Part shown: positions 28,589-36,967 of the stretch, one piece after another
Position numbering within the stretch: the stretch's first letter is position 1
Layout of the letters: each line of letters starts with the position of its first letter
Assembly (NCBI RefSeq): GCF_008632335.1
Contig: NZ_VWXX01000002.1
Location: 186,001-250,000 of the forward strand
DNA: 64,000 nucleotides
DNA from: Thiohalocapsa marina
GTDB taxonomy: Bacteria; Pseudomonadota; Gammaproteobacteria; Chromatiales; Chromatiaceae
Direction of reading: 5' to 3'
Translations under genes and position numbers: made by a program
The notes under the pieces: model-generated
Told to the model about the DNA's origin: nothing
The model's database searches: none
What the model saw: only the letters and a program-made list of their open reading frames with translations

Positions 28589-28882
28589 TCAGGTCGAGGT
28601 GGAGACCAGACCCTCAGCAGCCATCTTGTTCAGCAGTTTCAACACGTCATGCCGGCAGATATCCGGCGCGACCGCATATTTGCTGGTCAACTGCTCGCAG
28701 AGGTCGCCGATACGCATCGGTTCGGCTAACCGTGCCCAGATCTCGGCACCAATGGGATCGAGGCTGAAATACTTGCCGCCTTCCAGATCCATCATGACCA
28801 GCGCATTGTCCACGGGACTGCTCATGATTCGATCAGAGCGTGCCACTCTGGTTTCTAGAGTGATGGCTGGGGTCTTATCCAT
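28589..28882 (-). CDS. PqqD-family peptide-binding protein (RRE, B1-type), first copy
   Basis: 97 residues with a winged-helix PqqD pattern: DNALVMMDLEGGKYFSLDPI, GAEIWARLAEPMRIGDLCEQ, LTSKYAVAPDICRHDVLKLLNKMAAEGLV. Stand-alone PqqD domains (RiPP recognition elements) bind the leader of a precursor peptide and present it to the protease and cyclase. It is the last gene of the operon precursor-kinase-sulfotransferase-PqqD on the minus strand, which supports that role. The start at 28882 follows GAAGAGAGAAAACC. Confidence 0.85.
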   Translation of the reverse strand: MDKTPAITLETRVARSDRIMSSPVDNALVMMDLEGGKYFSLDPIGAEIWARLAEPMRIGDLCEQLTSKYAVAPDICRHDVLKLLNKMAAEGLVSTST

Positions 28883-28940
28883 GGTTTTCTCTCTTCTGGG
28901 TAAAAGCGATGGAAACTGCCCGTGAATCGCGCCAACTCGC

Positions 28941-29798
28941 TTAGTCGACGAGCGCGTTTTTTTCGTAGCCGAAGCGTCGCATGCAGGCCTGGTGCCGGCG
29001 CAGGATTCGGGCGACCTGCTCGGGCGACAACTCCTCACGCCAGGCATCGGACCTGCCCTGACGAAAGAAGCGCGGCGCATTGATGAGCCGTTCACTGAAA
29101 CCCGTGCTGGCCTCGGATGCCTGCAGGCGATCGAACCGGGTCTGCTCGAGGGCCCAGTCCAGAGCCCGTTCGTCCAACGACAGGTTCAGCGCATCGATCA
29201 GCCTGAAAAACTCGCGACGCGGCTCAGCGCACAGATCCTCATAACGCAGCAGAAGCACGGGAAACGCCGTTTGCCCCAGCCAGGAATCGACGTGGGCGCT
29301 CCAAGCGCCGACCGGCTGCGGCAGTTGCCGATGCAGTTTTCGATCGGTTCCGGCCAGGCGATAGGCGTCCGAGGCCATGTGCTCGATGGCCTGGTCGATG
29401 GAGCAGCCAAGATGACTGGCCAAGGAGGGCGCCACGGCCAACGGATTGCGCACGATGTAGACCGCCAGCCGCGTCGCATCCGGCGGAAAGACCGGCTCTC
29501 CCGAATCGGCGTGGCGCCACGCATCATGGACCTTCATGAAGACTGGCCGTGTGGCCTCCCGGTTCAACGAGCGGTAGACCTCGGGGCGCAGGCGATCGAT
29601 CTCGGCGGGGATCAGATCCGATGCCGGGAAACCGATCACGCGATCGAACAAGCGTCGGCTGGCGGCATGCAGGCCGACGTCGAGCCGATTGATGTCCAGG
29701 GCCGAGCCAGGCCCGTTCTGGTAGGCGGTCAGAAAGGCGCGTACCCAGGTGTTACCGGACTTCGGATAGGATGCCAGCCAAACCAGTTGGTTGGGCAT
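28941..29798 (-). CDS. PAPS-dependent sulfotransferase
   Basis: 285 residues. The 5'-phosphosulfate loop WLASYPKSGNTWVRAFLTA is at residues 7-25. The 3'-phosphate block is VYIVRNPLAVAPSLASHLG. The C-terminal FFRQGRSDAWREELSPEQV matches the RKG-type PAPS-binding tail. It transfers sulfate from PAPS to a hydroxyl or amine. It sits between the kinase-like and PqqD genes (5-base gap to the kinase), so the most likely acceptor is a residue of the precursor peptide core. That target is inference; sugars are also common acceptors. Confidence 0.87.
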   Translation of the reverse strand: MPNQLVWLASYPKSGNTWVRAFLTAYQNGPGSALDINRLDVGLHAASRRLFDRVIGFPASDLIPAEIDRLRPEVYRSLNREATRPVFMKVHDAWRHADSGEPVFPPDATRLAVYIVRNPLAVAPSLASHLGCSIDQAIEHMASDAYRLAGTDRKLHRQLPQPVGAWSAHVDSWLGQTAFPVLLLRYEDLCAEPRREFFRLIDALNLSLDERALDWALEQTRFDRLQASEASTGFSERLINAPRFFRQGRSDAWREELSPEQVARILRRHQACMRRFGYEKNALVD

Positions 29799-29803
29799 CG
29801 GGA

Positions 29804-30826
29804 TCAGGACAGAAAGTCGGCTTCGAGCCGGTCGGCCAGATCCCCTGGATGCAGGCCGCCGCCATCGGGGCGGCGGATCGACACCACACGCACCGCATTG
29901 GCCACGGCCACGGCGCGGCTGAAATGCTCGGTGTGTAGCCCCATGCGTTTGATGGTCAGTTTTTGCCAGGTGTGGTCCAGCAGCGCGTTGAACTTGGCGC
30001 TATCGCGGCGCGGCTTCATGCTGAGCTCCGGCCGGTTGTGCGTGGCGAGCTGATAGATGGCACGCACCGGCGCGGCCTGGGTGACGAGATTCGCACCGGT
30101 CGGCACCATGAACTTTTCCAGCTCGGCGCGAACCCGGGGCAGGTCCGCAGTACCCAGGCCAAGCGCCTCAGCACTGTCCGCCCAGAGCTTGTACACGCCT
30201 ACGCCAGGCCAGACTTGAGGCATGCCTGCGTCGTTGAGACGAATGGCGGCCAGGTCATCGCAGATCATGGGATAACCGCGCTGCATCAACGCGGCCAGCG
30301 TGGTGGACTTGCCGGCGCCGGAATGGCCAACGAAGAGCACGGCGCCTCGGGCCGTCAGGATACCGCTGCCATGCAACGGCAGGTAGCCGCGCTGGTGCAG
30401 CAACAGCGCGGCGCCGGTTCCCATCAGCAACAGATTCAGGGCGTCGTCCGAGCAACCGTCATGGCGTTTTACCCGGATACGGTTGCCGTCGGTAATAAGG
30501 AGTCGGGCCACGCCGGGCAGGCCGATGCGCGCCACCGCGGGTCCCGCTTCGCGCAAGGGGCCGCACGCACGGACCTCGCCGGCGGCCGACGGCAAGTCGC
30601 CCTCTTCGACCAGGACGTCCGCGGCCTGCCCCGCCGGTGCGGCGGGGAAGGCTGGGAACGGGAATGGCAGATGCCAGCGCAGGCCGAACGCCAAGTGGGT
30701 TGCGGTACGGTCGGATATCTTTGTAGTCAACAGGGTCTGTGTTCTGTCGGACTCACGGCCCGATGATTCTTGCACGGATTTGAATCGCGGCTTGCGGCTG
30801 GGCTTCGCTATATTTGTTAACGTCAC
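29804..30826 (-). CDS. HPr kinase-like protein (lasso-type peptide kinase candidate), first copy
   Basis: 340 residues. The C-terminal half is an HprK/P-type kinase fold. LPLHGSGILTARGAVLFVGH leads into Walker A GHSGAGKST at 167-175, with the acidic pair CDD at 189-191. The N-terminal half is variable. In paeninodin-type lasso clusters an HprK-like kinase phosphorylates a Ser of the precursor; the first gene upstream here is the precursor candidate (59-base gap). The GTG start at 30826 is the one in the open frame; a shorter form cannot be excluded because the first 40 residues are unconserved and basic. Confidence 0.8.
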   Translation of the reverse strand: MTLTNIAKPSRKPRFKSVQESSGRESDRTQTLLTTKISDRTATHLAFGLRWHLPFPFPAFPAAPAGQAADVLVEEGDLPSAAGEVRACGPLREAGPAVARIGLPGVARLLITDGNRIRVKRHDGCSDDALNLLLMGTGAALLLHQRGYLPLHGSGILTARGAVLFVGHSGAGKSTTLAALMQRGYPMICDDLAAIRLNDAGMPQVWPGVGVYKLWADSAEALGLGTADLPRVRAELEKFMVPTGANLVTQAAPVRAIYQLATHNRPELSMKPRRDSAKFNALLDHTWQKLTIKRMGLHTEHFSRAVAVANAVRVVSIRRPDGGGLHPGDLADRLEADFLS

Positions 30827-30885
30827 ACGACCAGCGCACTCCGCGACGCTGGCCTGTCCGACACTCGATATCTGACCCGAAAACC

Positions 30886-31047
30886 TCAGTCGGGGCTTGA
30901 GAACTGTCCTAGATCGGCACCAGAGCCAGTTTCGAACTGTGTGTCCAGACTGACATGCAACGTTTCGAGCTCCGGTGCATGCCAGGGCACGCGGTCGTCT
31001 GTGAGTCCTTCTACATCGGCTTGGATGATCTCGTGGTCGCGGTTCAT
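30886..31047 (-). CDS. Candidate lasso-type RiPP precursor peptide A1 (53 aa)
   Basis: Translation gives MNRDHEIIQADVEGLTDDRV, then PWHAPELETLHVSLDT, then QFETGSGADLGQFSSPD. The leader block W22-x-x-P25-x-L27 with Thr36 matches the RRE-binding motif of lasso precursors (YxxPxL...T) and resembles the paeninodin leader as I recall it (SKPSLEVLDV...T). With Thr at -2 the core would be Phe38-Asp53, with Asp at core position 8 as ring acceptor; Phe1 would be unusual. Ser50 and Ser51 are possible phosphorylation or sulfation sites. GGAGGCGAGACGC precedes the ATG and a promoter lies at 31105-31136. It is followed directly by the kinase-like gene. Confidence 0.75.
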   Translation of the reverse strand: MNRDHEIIQADVEGLTDDRVPWHAPELETLHVSLDTQFETGSGADLGQFSSPD

Positions 31048-31104
31048 GCGTCTCGCCTCCGAATCTATGCTGTGCGGCCGTACCGCTCGTGGTTCAAACC
31101 TGCT

Positions 31105-31136
31105 ACGGAGTATAGTCCGTATTAACGGATGCGCAA
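31105..31136 (-). promoter_or_regulatory. Promoter and inverted repeat ahead of precursor A1
   Basis: On the minus strand TTGCGC (31131-31136), a 16-base spacer and TATACT (31109-31114) form a sigma70-like promoter pointing at A1. The -10 lies inside ACGGAGTATAGTCCGT (31105-31120), an inverted repeat with 5-base arms (ACGGA/TCCGT) that could be an operator. The divergent capA-like gene begins at 31222. Confidence 0.6.
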
Positions 31137-31221
31137 CCAGCCGACCAACCAGCTTGGCTGGAAGCAGTCAGGCGATTTTCGTTGTCGTTTGCGTCCTAGT
31201 CCGCTGGGAGGAGGTCTTTCC

Positions 31222-32307
31222 GTGATCTTGTCCAAGCCGGCCGAGAGTGTCCGCCTGTTTCTCGCCGGGGATGTAATGCTCGGGCGTGCGATCGATCAAC
31301 TCTTTATCCGGCATCACCCGGATATCCTGGATAAGGATGACTACAAGCCCGCCTGGTTGTACCAACACCTCAGCGAGGCGATCCATGGCGCGCTGTCCAG
31401 GCCGGTGGCATACGCCTCGATATGGGGTCCGTTGCCGGAACTGCTGGATGCGGCCGATACGGACCTTCGGCTGCTGAACCTGGAAACGGCCATCACAACC
31501 AGTGACGACTGGGCGGTCAAGCCCTGTGTCTTTCGCATGCATCCCGCGAACATGCCCTGCCTGTCCGCGATCGGCCCTGATTGTTGCACGCTCGCCAACA
31601 ATCATGTGCTGGACTTCGGTCGAGCCGGACTGATCGAGACCCTCGACTTGCTCAGGCATGCGGGGATCGGTCAGGCCGGGGCAGGCTTGGATATTGACGA
31701 GGTCGTTCAGCCCTTTGTCCGAAACTTGCCCAGCGGCCCCCGTTTGGTCATCCACGCCTGGGGTGCGCGTGATGGCGGCGTGTTTCCGGATTGGCAGGCC
31801 GCGACCGATCGCCCCGGGGTGAATTACCTGCCGGATTACAACGCAGACGCGGTCGATCGAATGATCGAGCAGGTTCGGGCGTTCCAGCAGCCCGGAGACA
31901 TCACCATCGCCTCGCTGCATTGGGGTGCCAACTGGGTGCGGAAGATCCCGGAGGAGCATCGCAGACTGGCTCGCACCCTCATCGACAGCGCCAGCGTTGA
32001 TCTGATACACGGACATTCGTCGCATCATCCGATCGGCATGGAGGTCCATCGTGGAAAACTGGTCTTGTACGGCTGCGGTGATCTCATCAATGATTACGAG
32101 GGGATCGTCAACCATCGTCGCTGGAGGCATGACCTGACGGCTGCGTACTTCGTCGATCTGGACACCGACAGCGGTGATCTGCGCGGGCTGACCTTGCGGA
32201 CCTTGCAGCGCCGCCAATTCAGGCTCGGCTATCCCTCACCCGACGACGCGCTGTGGCTGACGACCCGCATCGGCCAGCTTAGCCCGCGCAGTCATGCCGG
32301 GGAATGA
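31222..32307 (+). CDS. CapA-family protein (PGA_cap metallophosphatase fold)
   Basis: 361 residues. Family motifs: VRLFLAGDVMLGRAIDQLF at the start, LRLLNLETAITTSDDW, CCTLANNHVLDFGRAGLIET and the metal-site HGHSSHHPIGMEVHRGKLVLYGCGDLINDYEG. CapA proteins work with CapB/CapC in poly-gamma-glutamate capsule synthesis, but many free homologues have unknown roles. No export signal is visible. The GTG at 31222 was chosen for its strong site (GGGAGGAGG, 7-base spacing). It converges on a CapB/CphA-like amide ligase gene, suggesting a joint role in peptide-bond chemistry. Confidence 0.85.
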   Translation: MILSKPAESVRLFLAGDVMLGRAIDQLFIRHHPDILDKDDYKPAWLYQHLSEAIHGALSRPVAYASIWGPLPELLDAADTDLRLLNLETAITTSDDWAVKPCVFRMHPANMPCLSAIGPDCCTLANNHVLDFGRAGLIETLDLLRHAGIGQAGAGLDIDEVVQPFVRNLPSGPRLVIHAWGARDGGVFPDWQAATDRPGVNYLPDYNADAVDRMIEQVRAFQQPGDITIASLHWGANWVRKIPEEHRRLARTLIDSASVDLIHGHSSHHPIGMEVHRGKLVLYGCGDLINDYEGIVNHRRWRHDLTAAYFVDLDTDSGDLRGLTLRTLQRRQFRLGYPSPDDALWLTTRIGQLSPRSHAGE

Positions 32308-32341
32308 CACATCCCAAGATAGCCACATCATCGGAACTGCA

Positions 32342-34981
32342 TCAGGCGCCCTTGAGCAACTCGCGGACCATCTGGAGCGGCCTCAGCGAGCCGTAGGTGA
32401 TCACCACCAGCAGATCTCCAGTCAGGGGCCGGCGGAAGGCCAGTTCCACAGCCTCATCATGCGACGCCGCGATGGTGATGGCGTCTCCATCGATCCCCGC
32501 ATCTGCGAGCCCCCGGGCAATCAGTCTGGCCACTTCACCGGCGGGGCGATCACGCACGGTCTCCAGGTCGGAGGTGATGAAGGTCGAGAAATGCCCGGCG
32601 ACCACGCGCGCGGAGTCCAGGATGTGTTGATTGGAACGGTGGCCCCCGATTGCCAGCATCAAATGGCGCCGCCCCTGGATCGGAAGGGTGTCGACGAAGG
32701 CACTGATTTCGGCAAGGGCCTCCGGATTCCCCGCCTTGGTAACAATCAGCTGGTAGGGCAGGCCCTCGATGACGTTCATGCGGTCGGGGTTCGTTTCCGG
32801 GGTGGACCGGAAGTTTCCAAGCGCGGATGCGATGGTGGCGAATGGCATGCCCATGCCATGGGCCGCGGCGGCGGCGAAGAGTGCGTTGACAATCGCCGGG
32901 CGAAATCGGCCATCCCAGGTATCCGGAATGGCCGAGGCCAGCAGGCTGCCGATCATCCGCTCGCCCCGACAGAATGTCAGTTCGGGCCCTGAATCCCGCT
33001 GCTGCAGGTAAGCCGCGAGGCCGCCCGTCGCCAGATGGTCCAGGATGGCGGGATGATCGGCGCGTTCGCTGACCAGACAGATGCGATCTGCGCTGATGCC
33101 GCGGCGCATGCCCAGGCACAGCGGGTCATCCGCATTGAGAATCGCCAGATGACGCGCATGGCGAACCACCAACGCCTTGATCTCCGCCAGCGTTTCCCGG
33201 TTGATGATGCCGTCCTGTCCAATATGATTGTCGAGCAGGTTGAGCACCATGCCGACATCGACGGCGTCGAGGTCCATGCCATACTTGAGTAAGCCGCCCC
33301 GGGCGAGCTCAAACACCCCGACTTCGGCAGCAGGGTCGAGCAGCAAGGTGCGCGCCATGGTGCCGCAGGCAACGTCGCCGATATGTACAGTGTCTTGCCC
33401 TATCCAGGCTCCCTGCGTGGTCGACAGCGCCACGGTCTTGCCGGCTTCAGCCAGGATGGCGGCAACCATGCGGCAGGTGGTGGTCTTGCCGACGCTGCCG
33501 GTGATGCCCAGGGTTGGAATGCGGCCCGTCTCTCCGGCCGCAAACAGCGACTCGATGATGGGGCCCGCGACATCTCTCGGACGATCCGCCCCGAGATGCA
33601 CTCCCAGACCCGGTGAGCGATTGACCTCGATGATTGCACCGGGCTCCTCCCGCCATGAGCGATGGATGTCCGGCGTGATGAGGTCGATGCCGGCGACGTC
33701 GAGTCGCATCAACCGCGCAACGCGCTCCGCCAAGCGGCGGTTGTCCGGATGGATACTGTCGGTGACATCGATGGCGATGCCGCCCCGCGACAGGTTCGCG
33801 GTCCTGCGCAGTTCAACGCGCCGGCCTTTTTCCGGCACCGAGTCCAGGGTCAAACTGGCCGCAGCGAGACAGTCGATCGCTTCCTGATCGATGACGATCC
33901 GGTCCAGCCAGCGATCATGCGGCAGGCTTCGATTGGGTTCCAGGTTGAGCCGATCGACAAGCTGGCGCACGCTCTGGCATCCGTCTCCGGTGACCGCGCC
34001 CGGCAGCCGCGTCGCCGCGGCAACCAGTCTCCCGCCGACCACGAGCAGACGATGGTCATGGCCCGGGATCTGCCGCTCCAGGACAACGCCGGTGCCGAAT
34101 TCCGCCGCGGCGGCAAAGGCATCGGCGACCGCCTGGTCGTCAAGCAATCCCATACGGATGCCCATACCCCGGCCAAGGCCACGGGGCTTGACGACGACCG
34201 GATAGCCAAGCTGTCGCGCCCGCTCGACGGCCTGCTCGGCGGATGTCGCGCCCAGGGTACCTGGCGTAGGTATGCCCTGGGCAGCCAGCAGCCGGTTCGT
34301 CTCCAGCTTGTCATCGACGAGTTGGTGACTGATCTGGCTGCAGGCATCCGTCAGGGTTGCAGCAATGGTTCGGCCGAAGGTGCCTTGTCCGAGCCGGAAG
34401 CGCCGATTGGATGCGCCGAGTCGATGAAAAGGGATGTCGCGCCGGGCAGCGGCTCGCAACATTTCTAGGGCATTCAGTGACATGCCTTGATTGCGAGCGG
34501 CATGTCGAAACCGCCAGAACCGTGCGACCAGCAGCGCCTTGGAGGCCATCGTGACGGTTGCATCGGGCGACAGTGCCTGGTCAAGGCTATCGAGGCCCAG
34601 TGTCAATGCGGAAAGACCAATTTGCGTGTCATCACAGGGCAAGAAGGCGTCGGTTCGGAGCCGATCTGCATGCAGGCGTTCACCGGTTTGCGGCTGCACT
34701 GAATAATCCCGAACCAGCAGCTCGACGAGGCTCAGCAACAGCGTGACGAGGGGGTACGGCCCGGCACGAAAGGCATCGGGCGCGCTCAGCTCCGGCTCGC
34801 CAGCGTGCAAAGGCAATATCTGGCGCAGTCCTTCCAGCACGCGCAACGCATCGGGCGCACCGACCGGCCAGGCCGGAGAGCCGAGGGATCCCTGTGGATC
34901 CTCTATCGTTACCAGCAGGCCAGAATGCGGCGACCAGAGATTGGGGCCTCGATAGAAGCGATGCTCAATCAGTTTTAACAG
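32342..34981 (-). CDS. Cyanophycin synthetase-like ligase (ATP-grasp plus Mur-ligase domains)
   Basis: About 879 residues. An N-terminal domain with HRFYRGPNLWSPHSG is followed by an ATP-grasp domain (about 220-480: VVVKPRGLGRGMG, LRRTANLSRGG, IIEVNRSPGLGVH). A Mur-ligase domain comes next, with P-loop ITGSVGKTTT near 493-502, LLDNHIGQDG and NADDPLC. CphA joins Asp and Arg on an amino-acid polymer; substrate here is unknown. The conserved RGPNLW start lies upstream of the first usual start codon (TTG at 34846). The likely start is the CTG at 34981 behind GAGGGG, overlapping the upstream cyclase gene by 17 bases. Confidence 0.82.
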   Translation of the reverse strand: MLKLIEHRFYRGPNLWSPHSGLLVTIEDPQGSLGSPAWPVGAPDALRVLEGLRQILPLHAGEPELSAPDAFRAGPYPLVTLLLSLVELLVRDYSVQPQTGERLHADRLRTDAFLPCDDTQIGLSALTLGLDSLDQALSPDATVTMASKALLVARFWRFRHAARNQGMSLNALEMLRAAARRDIPFHRLGASNRRFRLGQGTFGRTIAATLTDACSQISHQLVDDKLETNRLLAAQGIPTPGTLGATSAEQAVERARQLGYPVVVKPRGLGRGMGIRMGLLDDQAVADAFAAAAEFGTGVVLERQIPGHDHRLLVVGGRLVAAATRLPGAVTGDGCQSVRQLVDRLNLEPNRSLPHDRWLDRIVIDQEAIDCLAAASLTLDSVPEKGRRVELRRTANLSRGGIAIDVTDSIHPDNRRLAERVARLMRLDVAGIDLITPDIHRSWREEPGAIIEVNRSPGLGVHLGADRPRDVAGPIIESLFAAGETGRIPTLGITGSVGKTTTCRMVAAILAEAGKTVALSTTQGAWIGQDTVHIGDVACGTMARTLLLDPAAEVGVFELARGGLLKYGMDLDAVDVGMVLNLLDNHIGQDGIINRETLAEIKALVVRHARHLAILNADDPLCLGMRRGISADRICLVSERADHPAILDHLATGGLAAYLQQRDSGPELTFCRGERMIGSLLASAIPDTWDGRFRPAIVNALFAAAAAHGMGMPFATIASALGNFRSTPETNPDRMNVIEGLPYQLIVTKAGNPEALAEISAFVDTLPIQGRRHLMLAIGGHRSNQHILDSARVVAGHFSTFITSDLETVRDRPAGEVARLIARGLADAGIDGDAITIAASHDEAVELAFRRPLTGDLLVVITYGSLRPLQMVRELLKGA

Positions 34982-36857
34982 AGTCGGATCCCCTCTGGTT
35001 GAGAAACAACCCGGCCATCAGCCCACGCAGCAGGATGGTTCCGGCACGGTGCGTGGTCAGCGCCGTGGTCTCCCGCTGCACATCGGCCCAGGCTTGGCGC
35101 ATCTTGACCGGATCGACATACCGATTGGCCGGCAGCGCGTCCACGGCAGCCAGCGCCGCATCCACCTCTGACGCGCTTGCCAGCAGGCGTCCGGCCAGGT
35201 CGGCGGACTGACGACCACGCCGGCGGTTGAGCCGCACCTCGTCGGGCAGCAGACCCTCCATGGCCTGACGAATCAGCCAGCGATCGGTGCCGTCCGGAGC
35301 ATCGAACAGACGATCGGGGACGGAGAGGGTGTAGGTCATCACGCGTTTATCCAGCGTCGGATCGCGCACCTCCAGACCCGCCGCGGCACCCTGCCGCGCC
35401 CAGAGATCACCGCCTCGGTCAGCGCCGGGCTGGATGATGGCATAGCGTTTGTCGCGCGGCGTGCGCCAGGCATCGCGCGAATAGAGGTCGACCCCTGTCG
35501 CCTCGATACGACGCTGGTTCAGCCCCAAGCGCCGCGCGAAGTCGAGCTGAATCGCGCTTCCGGTCCAGGCCTGCCGAGTGGCACGCAGTCGCATTGCCGC
35601 ACGCAGCATCCAGAGCGGCGCGATTCGGCGGATGCCATGCTTCCAGCCGGCGTGTCGGAACATGGCGAGAGGAGACCGCAGCTCCGGCGCGCCGGTCCAG
35701 CTCACGGTCGCATTCCCTCCCTGGCCGGTCAGCAGGGTGCCCAGCCCTTTAACCTTGGCTTGGTTGAGCAGGTCCTGGATCCAGAAATAATTGCTGGCGG
35801 CATGGCTGGGCTCTTGCAGTATGGCCAGGGCGCGCACGATGCCTTGCATGGGCGAGTACCCTGCGCTGTCGAGCAAGATGTGATCGACGTTGCTCCAGGC
35901 AGCGGCGGTGGCCGCCGCATAGCCTGTCTCGTCGCCGAAACGGCGTGGACCGACGCCTTGCGAGCTATCGTAGCGGGGCACGGCGGTAAATGCGGTCAGC
36001 CGTTGTCCCGTGCGCGCCAGCGCTTGCGCAGCCAGGGCGGTGACGGATCCGGAATCCAGGCCACCACTCAGGGTCGTGCCCACCGGGCGATAACTGCGCA
36101 GCCGGCAGCGAACCGCCTCGTCATAGACCTCTAGGAAGCCCTCGGCATAGTCCCCGGGGGTCGACAGCCGCAGCTCGGGCGTGTCTTCAAGTCGCCAGTA
36201 GCGCCAGACACGGGTATGGTTGGGCGTGATGGTCATCGCGTGCGCCGGCGGCAGACGCTGCACGTCCAGATGGATCGTCTGCGAGCCGTTGGCGACCGGC
36301 CAGGAAATGAGCAACTGGGCCAGAAAGGGTTCATTCAGCCTTTTCGGGACACCGACGGCATGAAGCGCCTGCGGGTCGGAGGCGAAGGCGAACTGCTCCC
36401 CCTGTCTCCAGTGATACAGACTGGTGTTGCCCTGGTGGTCGCGCGCCAGGAACAATTTGCGCTCATCCGGATGCCAGATGGCGAAGGACCAATCCCCCAG
36501 CAGATGATCCGGGCAGGCCTCGCCCCAGGCGAGATAGGCGCGCAGAATCAGCTCCCCGTCGGGTGTCTCGGGGCGGTCCACCGACGGAATCGAGAAGGCA
36601 TCGCACAAAGACCCCCGGTTATCCAGCCGGGCCTCGGCGGTGATGGCCAGCCGTGCATCCGGTACCCAACGCGGAAGGCGTTCGTGCACGGCCTCCGGGG
36701 TATTGTAGAGCAGCGACTGCCCGAGACCGCAGTGGGTATCGTGCCACCGGTCGCCGCCATCCGGCCCCCAATGGGTCATGGCGCCTCCCATTGCGTTCAG
36801 ACGCTGCTGGAGCAGCGGATGACCGGAAGCGTCGAAAAACCCGAAGATGCCGCTCAT
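34965..36857 (-). CDS. Asparagine synthetase-like protein (lasso cyclase-type), first copy
   Basis: 630 residues with AsnB architecture: an N-terminal Ntn-hydrolase-like domain, then an ATP-pyrophosphatase domain with PP-loop SGGLDSG at 264-270. The start is MSGIFGFF. The catalytic Cys2 of glutamine-using AsnB (MCGI) is Ser, so glutaminase activity should be lost. That is the state of lasso-peptide macrolactam synthetases, which adenylate an Asp/Glu side chain and join it to the peptide N-terminus. Coupled by overlap to the CphA-like ligase. True AsnB paralogues in surface-glycan loci are the alternative. Confidence 0.85.
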   Translation of the reverse strand: MSGIFGFFDASGHPLLQQRLNAMGGAMTHWGPDGGDRWHDTHCGLGQSLLYNTPEAVHERLPRWVPDARLAITAEARLDNRGSLCDAFSIPSVDRPETPDGELILRAYLAWGEACPDHLLGDWSFAIWHPDERKLFLARDHQGNTSLYHWRQGEQFAFASDPQALHAVGVPKRLNEPFLAQLLISWPVANGSQTIHLDVQRLPPAHAMTITPNHTRVWRYWRLEDTPELRLSTPGDYAEGFLEVYDEAVRCRLRSYRPVGTTLSGGLDSGSVTALAAQALARTGQRLTAFTAVPRYDSSQGVGPRRFGDETGYAAATAAAWSNVDHILLDSAGYSPMQGIVRALAILQEPSHAASNYFWIQDLLNQAKVKGLGTLLTGQGGNATVSWTGAPELRSPLAMFRHAGWKHGIRRIAPLWMLRAAMRLRATRQAWTGSAIQLDFARRLGLNQRRIEATGVDLYSRDAWRTPRDKRYAIIQPGADRGGDLWARQGAAAGLEVRDPTLDKRVMTYTLSVPDRLFDAPDGTDRWLIRQAMEGLLPDEVRLNRRRGRQSADLAGRLLASASEVDAALAAVDALPANRYVDPVKMRQAWADVQRETTALTTHRAGTILLRGLMAGLFLNQRGSDSVKTD

Positions 36858-36967
36858 GATTATCTTATTTGCCTGGTTGCTGCTGGATCAGTCGCCTGTC
36901 GAGTATTGTGAAATAGATGCACCTTCAGCGTTGGCATCAGTATGGCGATAGGAGGCCCCCTGAATCA

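Noticed and set aside
30886-30925. An alternative A1 core starting at Gly41 (GSGADLGQFSSPD).
   Set aside because: Asp would fall at position 5 or 13, giving a ring too small or no tail. The Thr-2 rule with Asp8 fits better, though Phe1 is odd.
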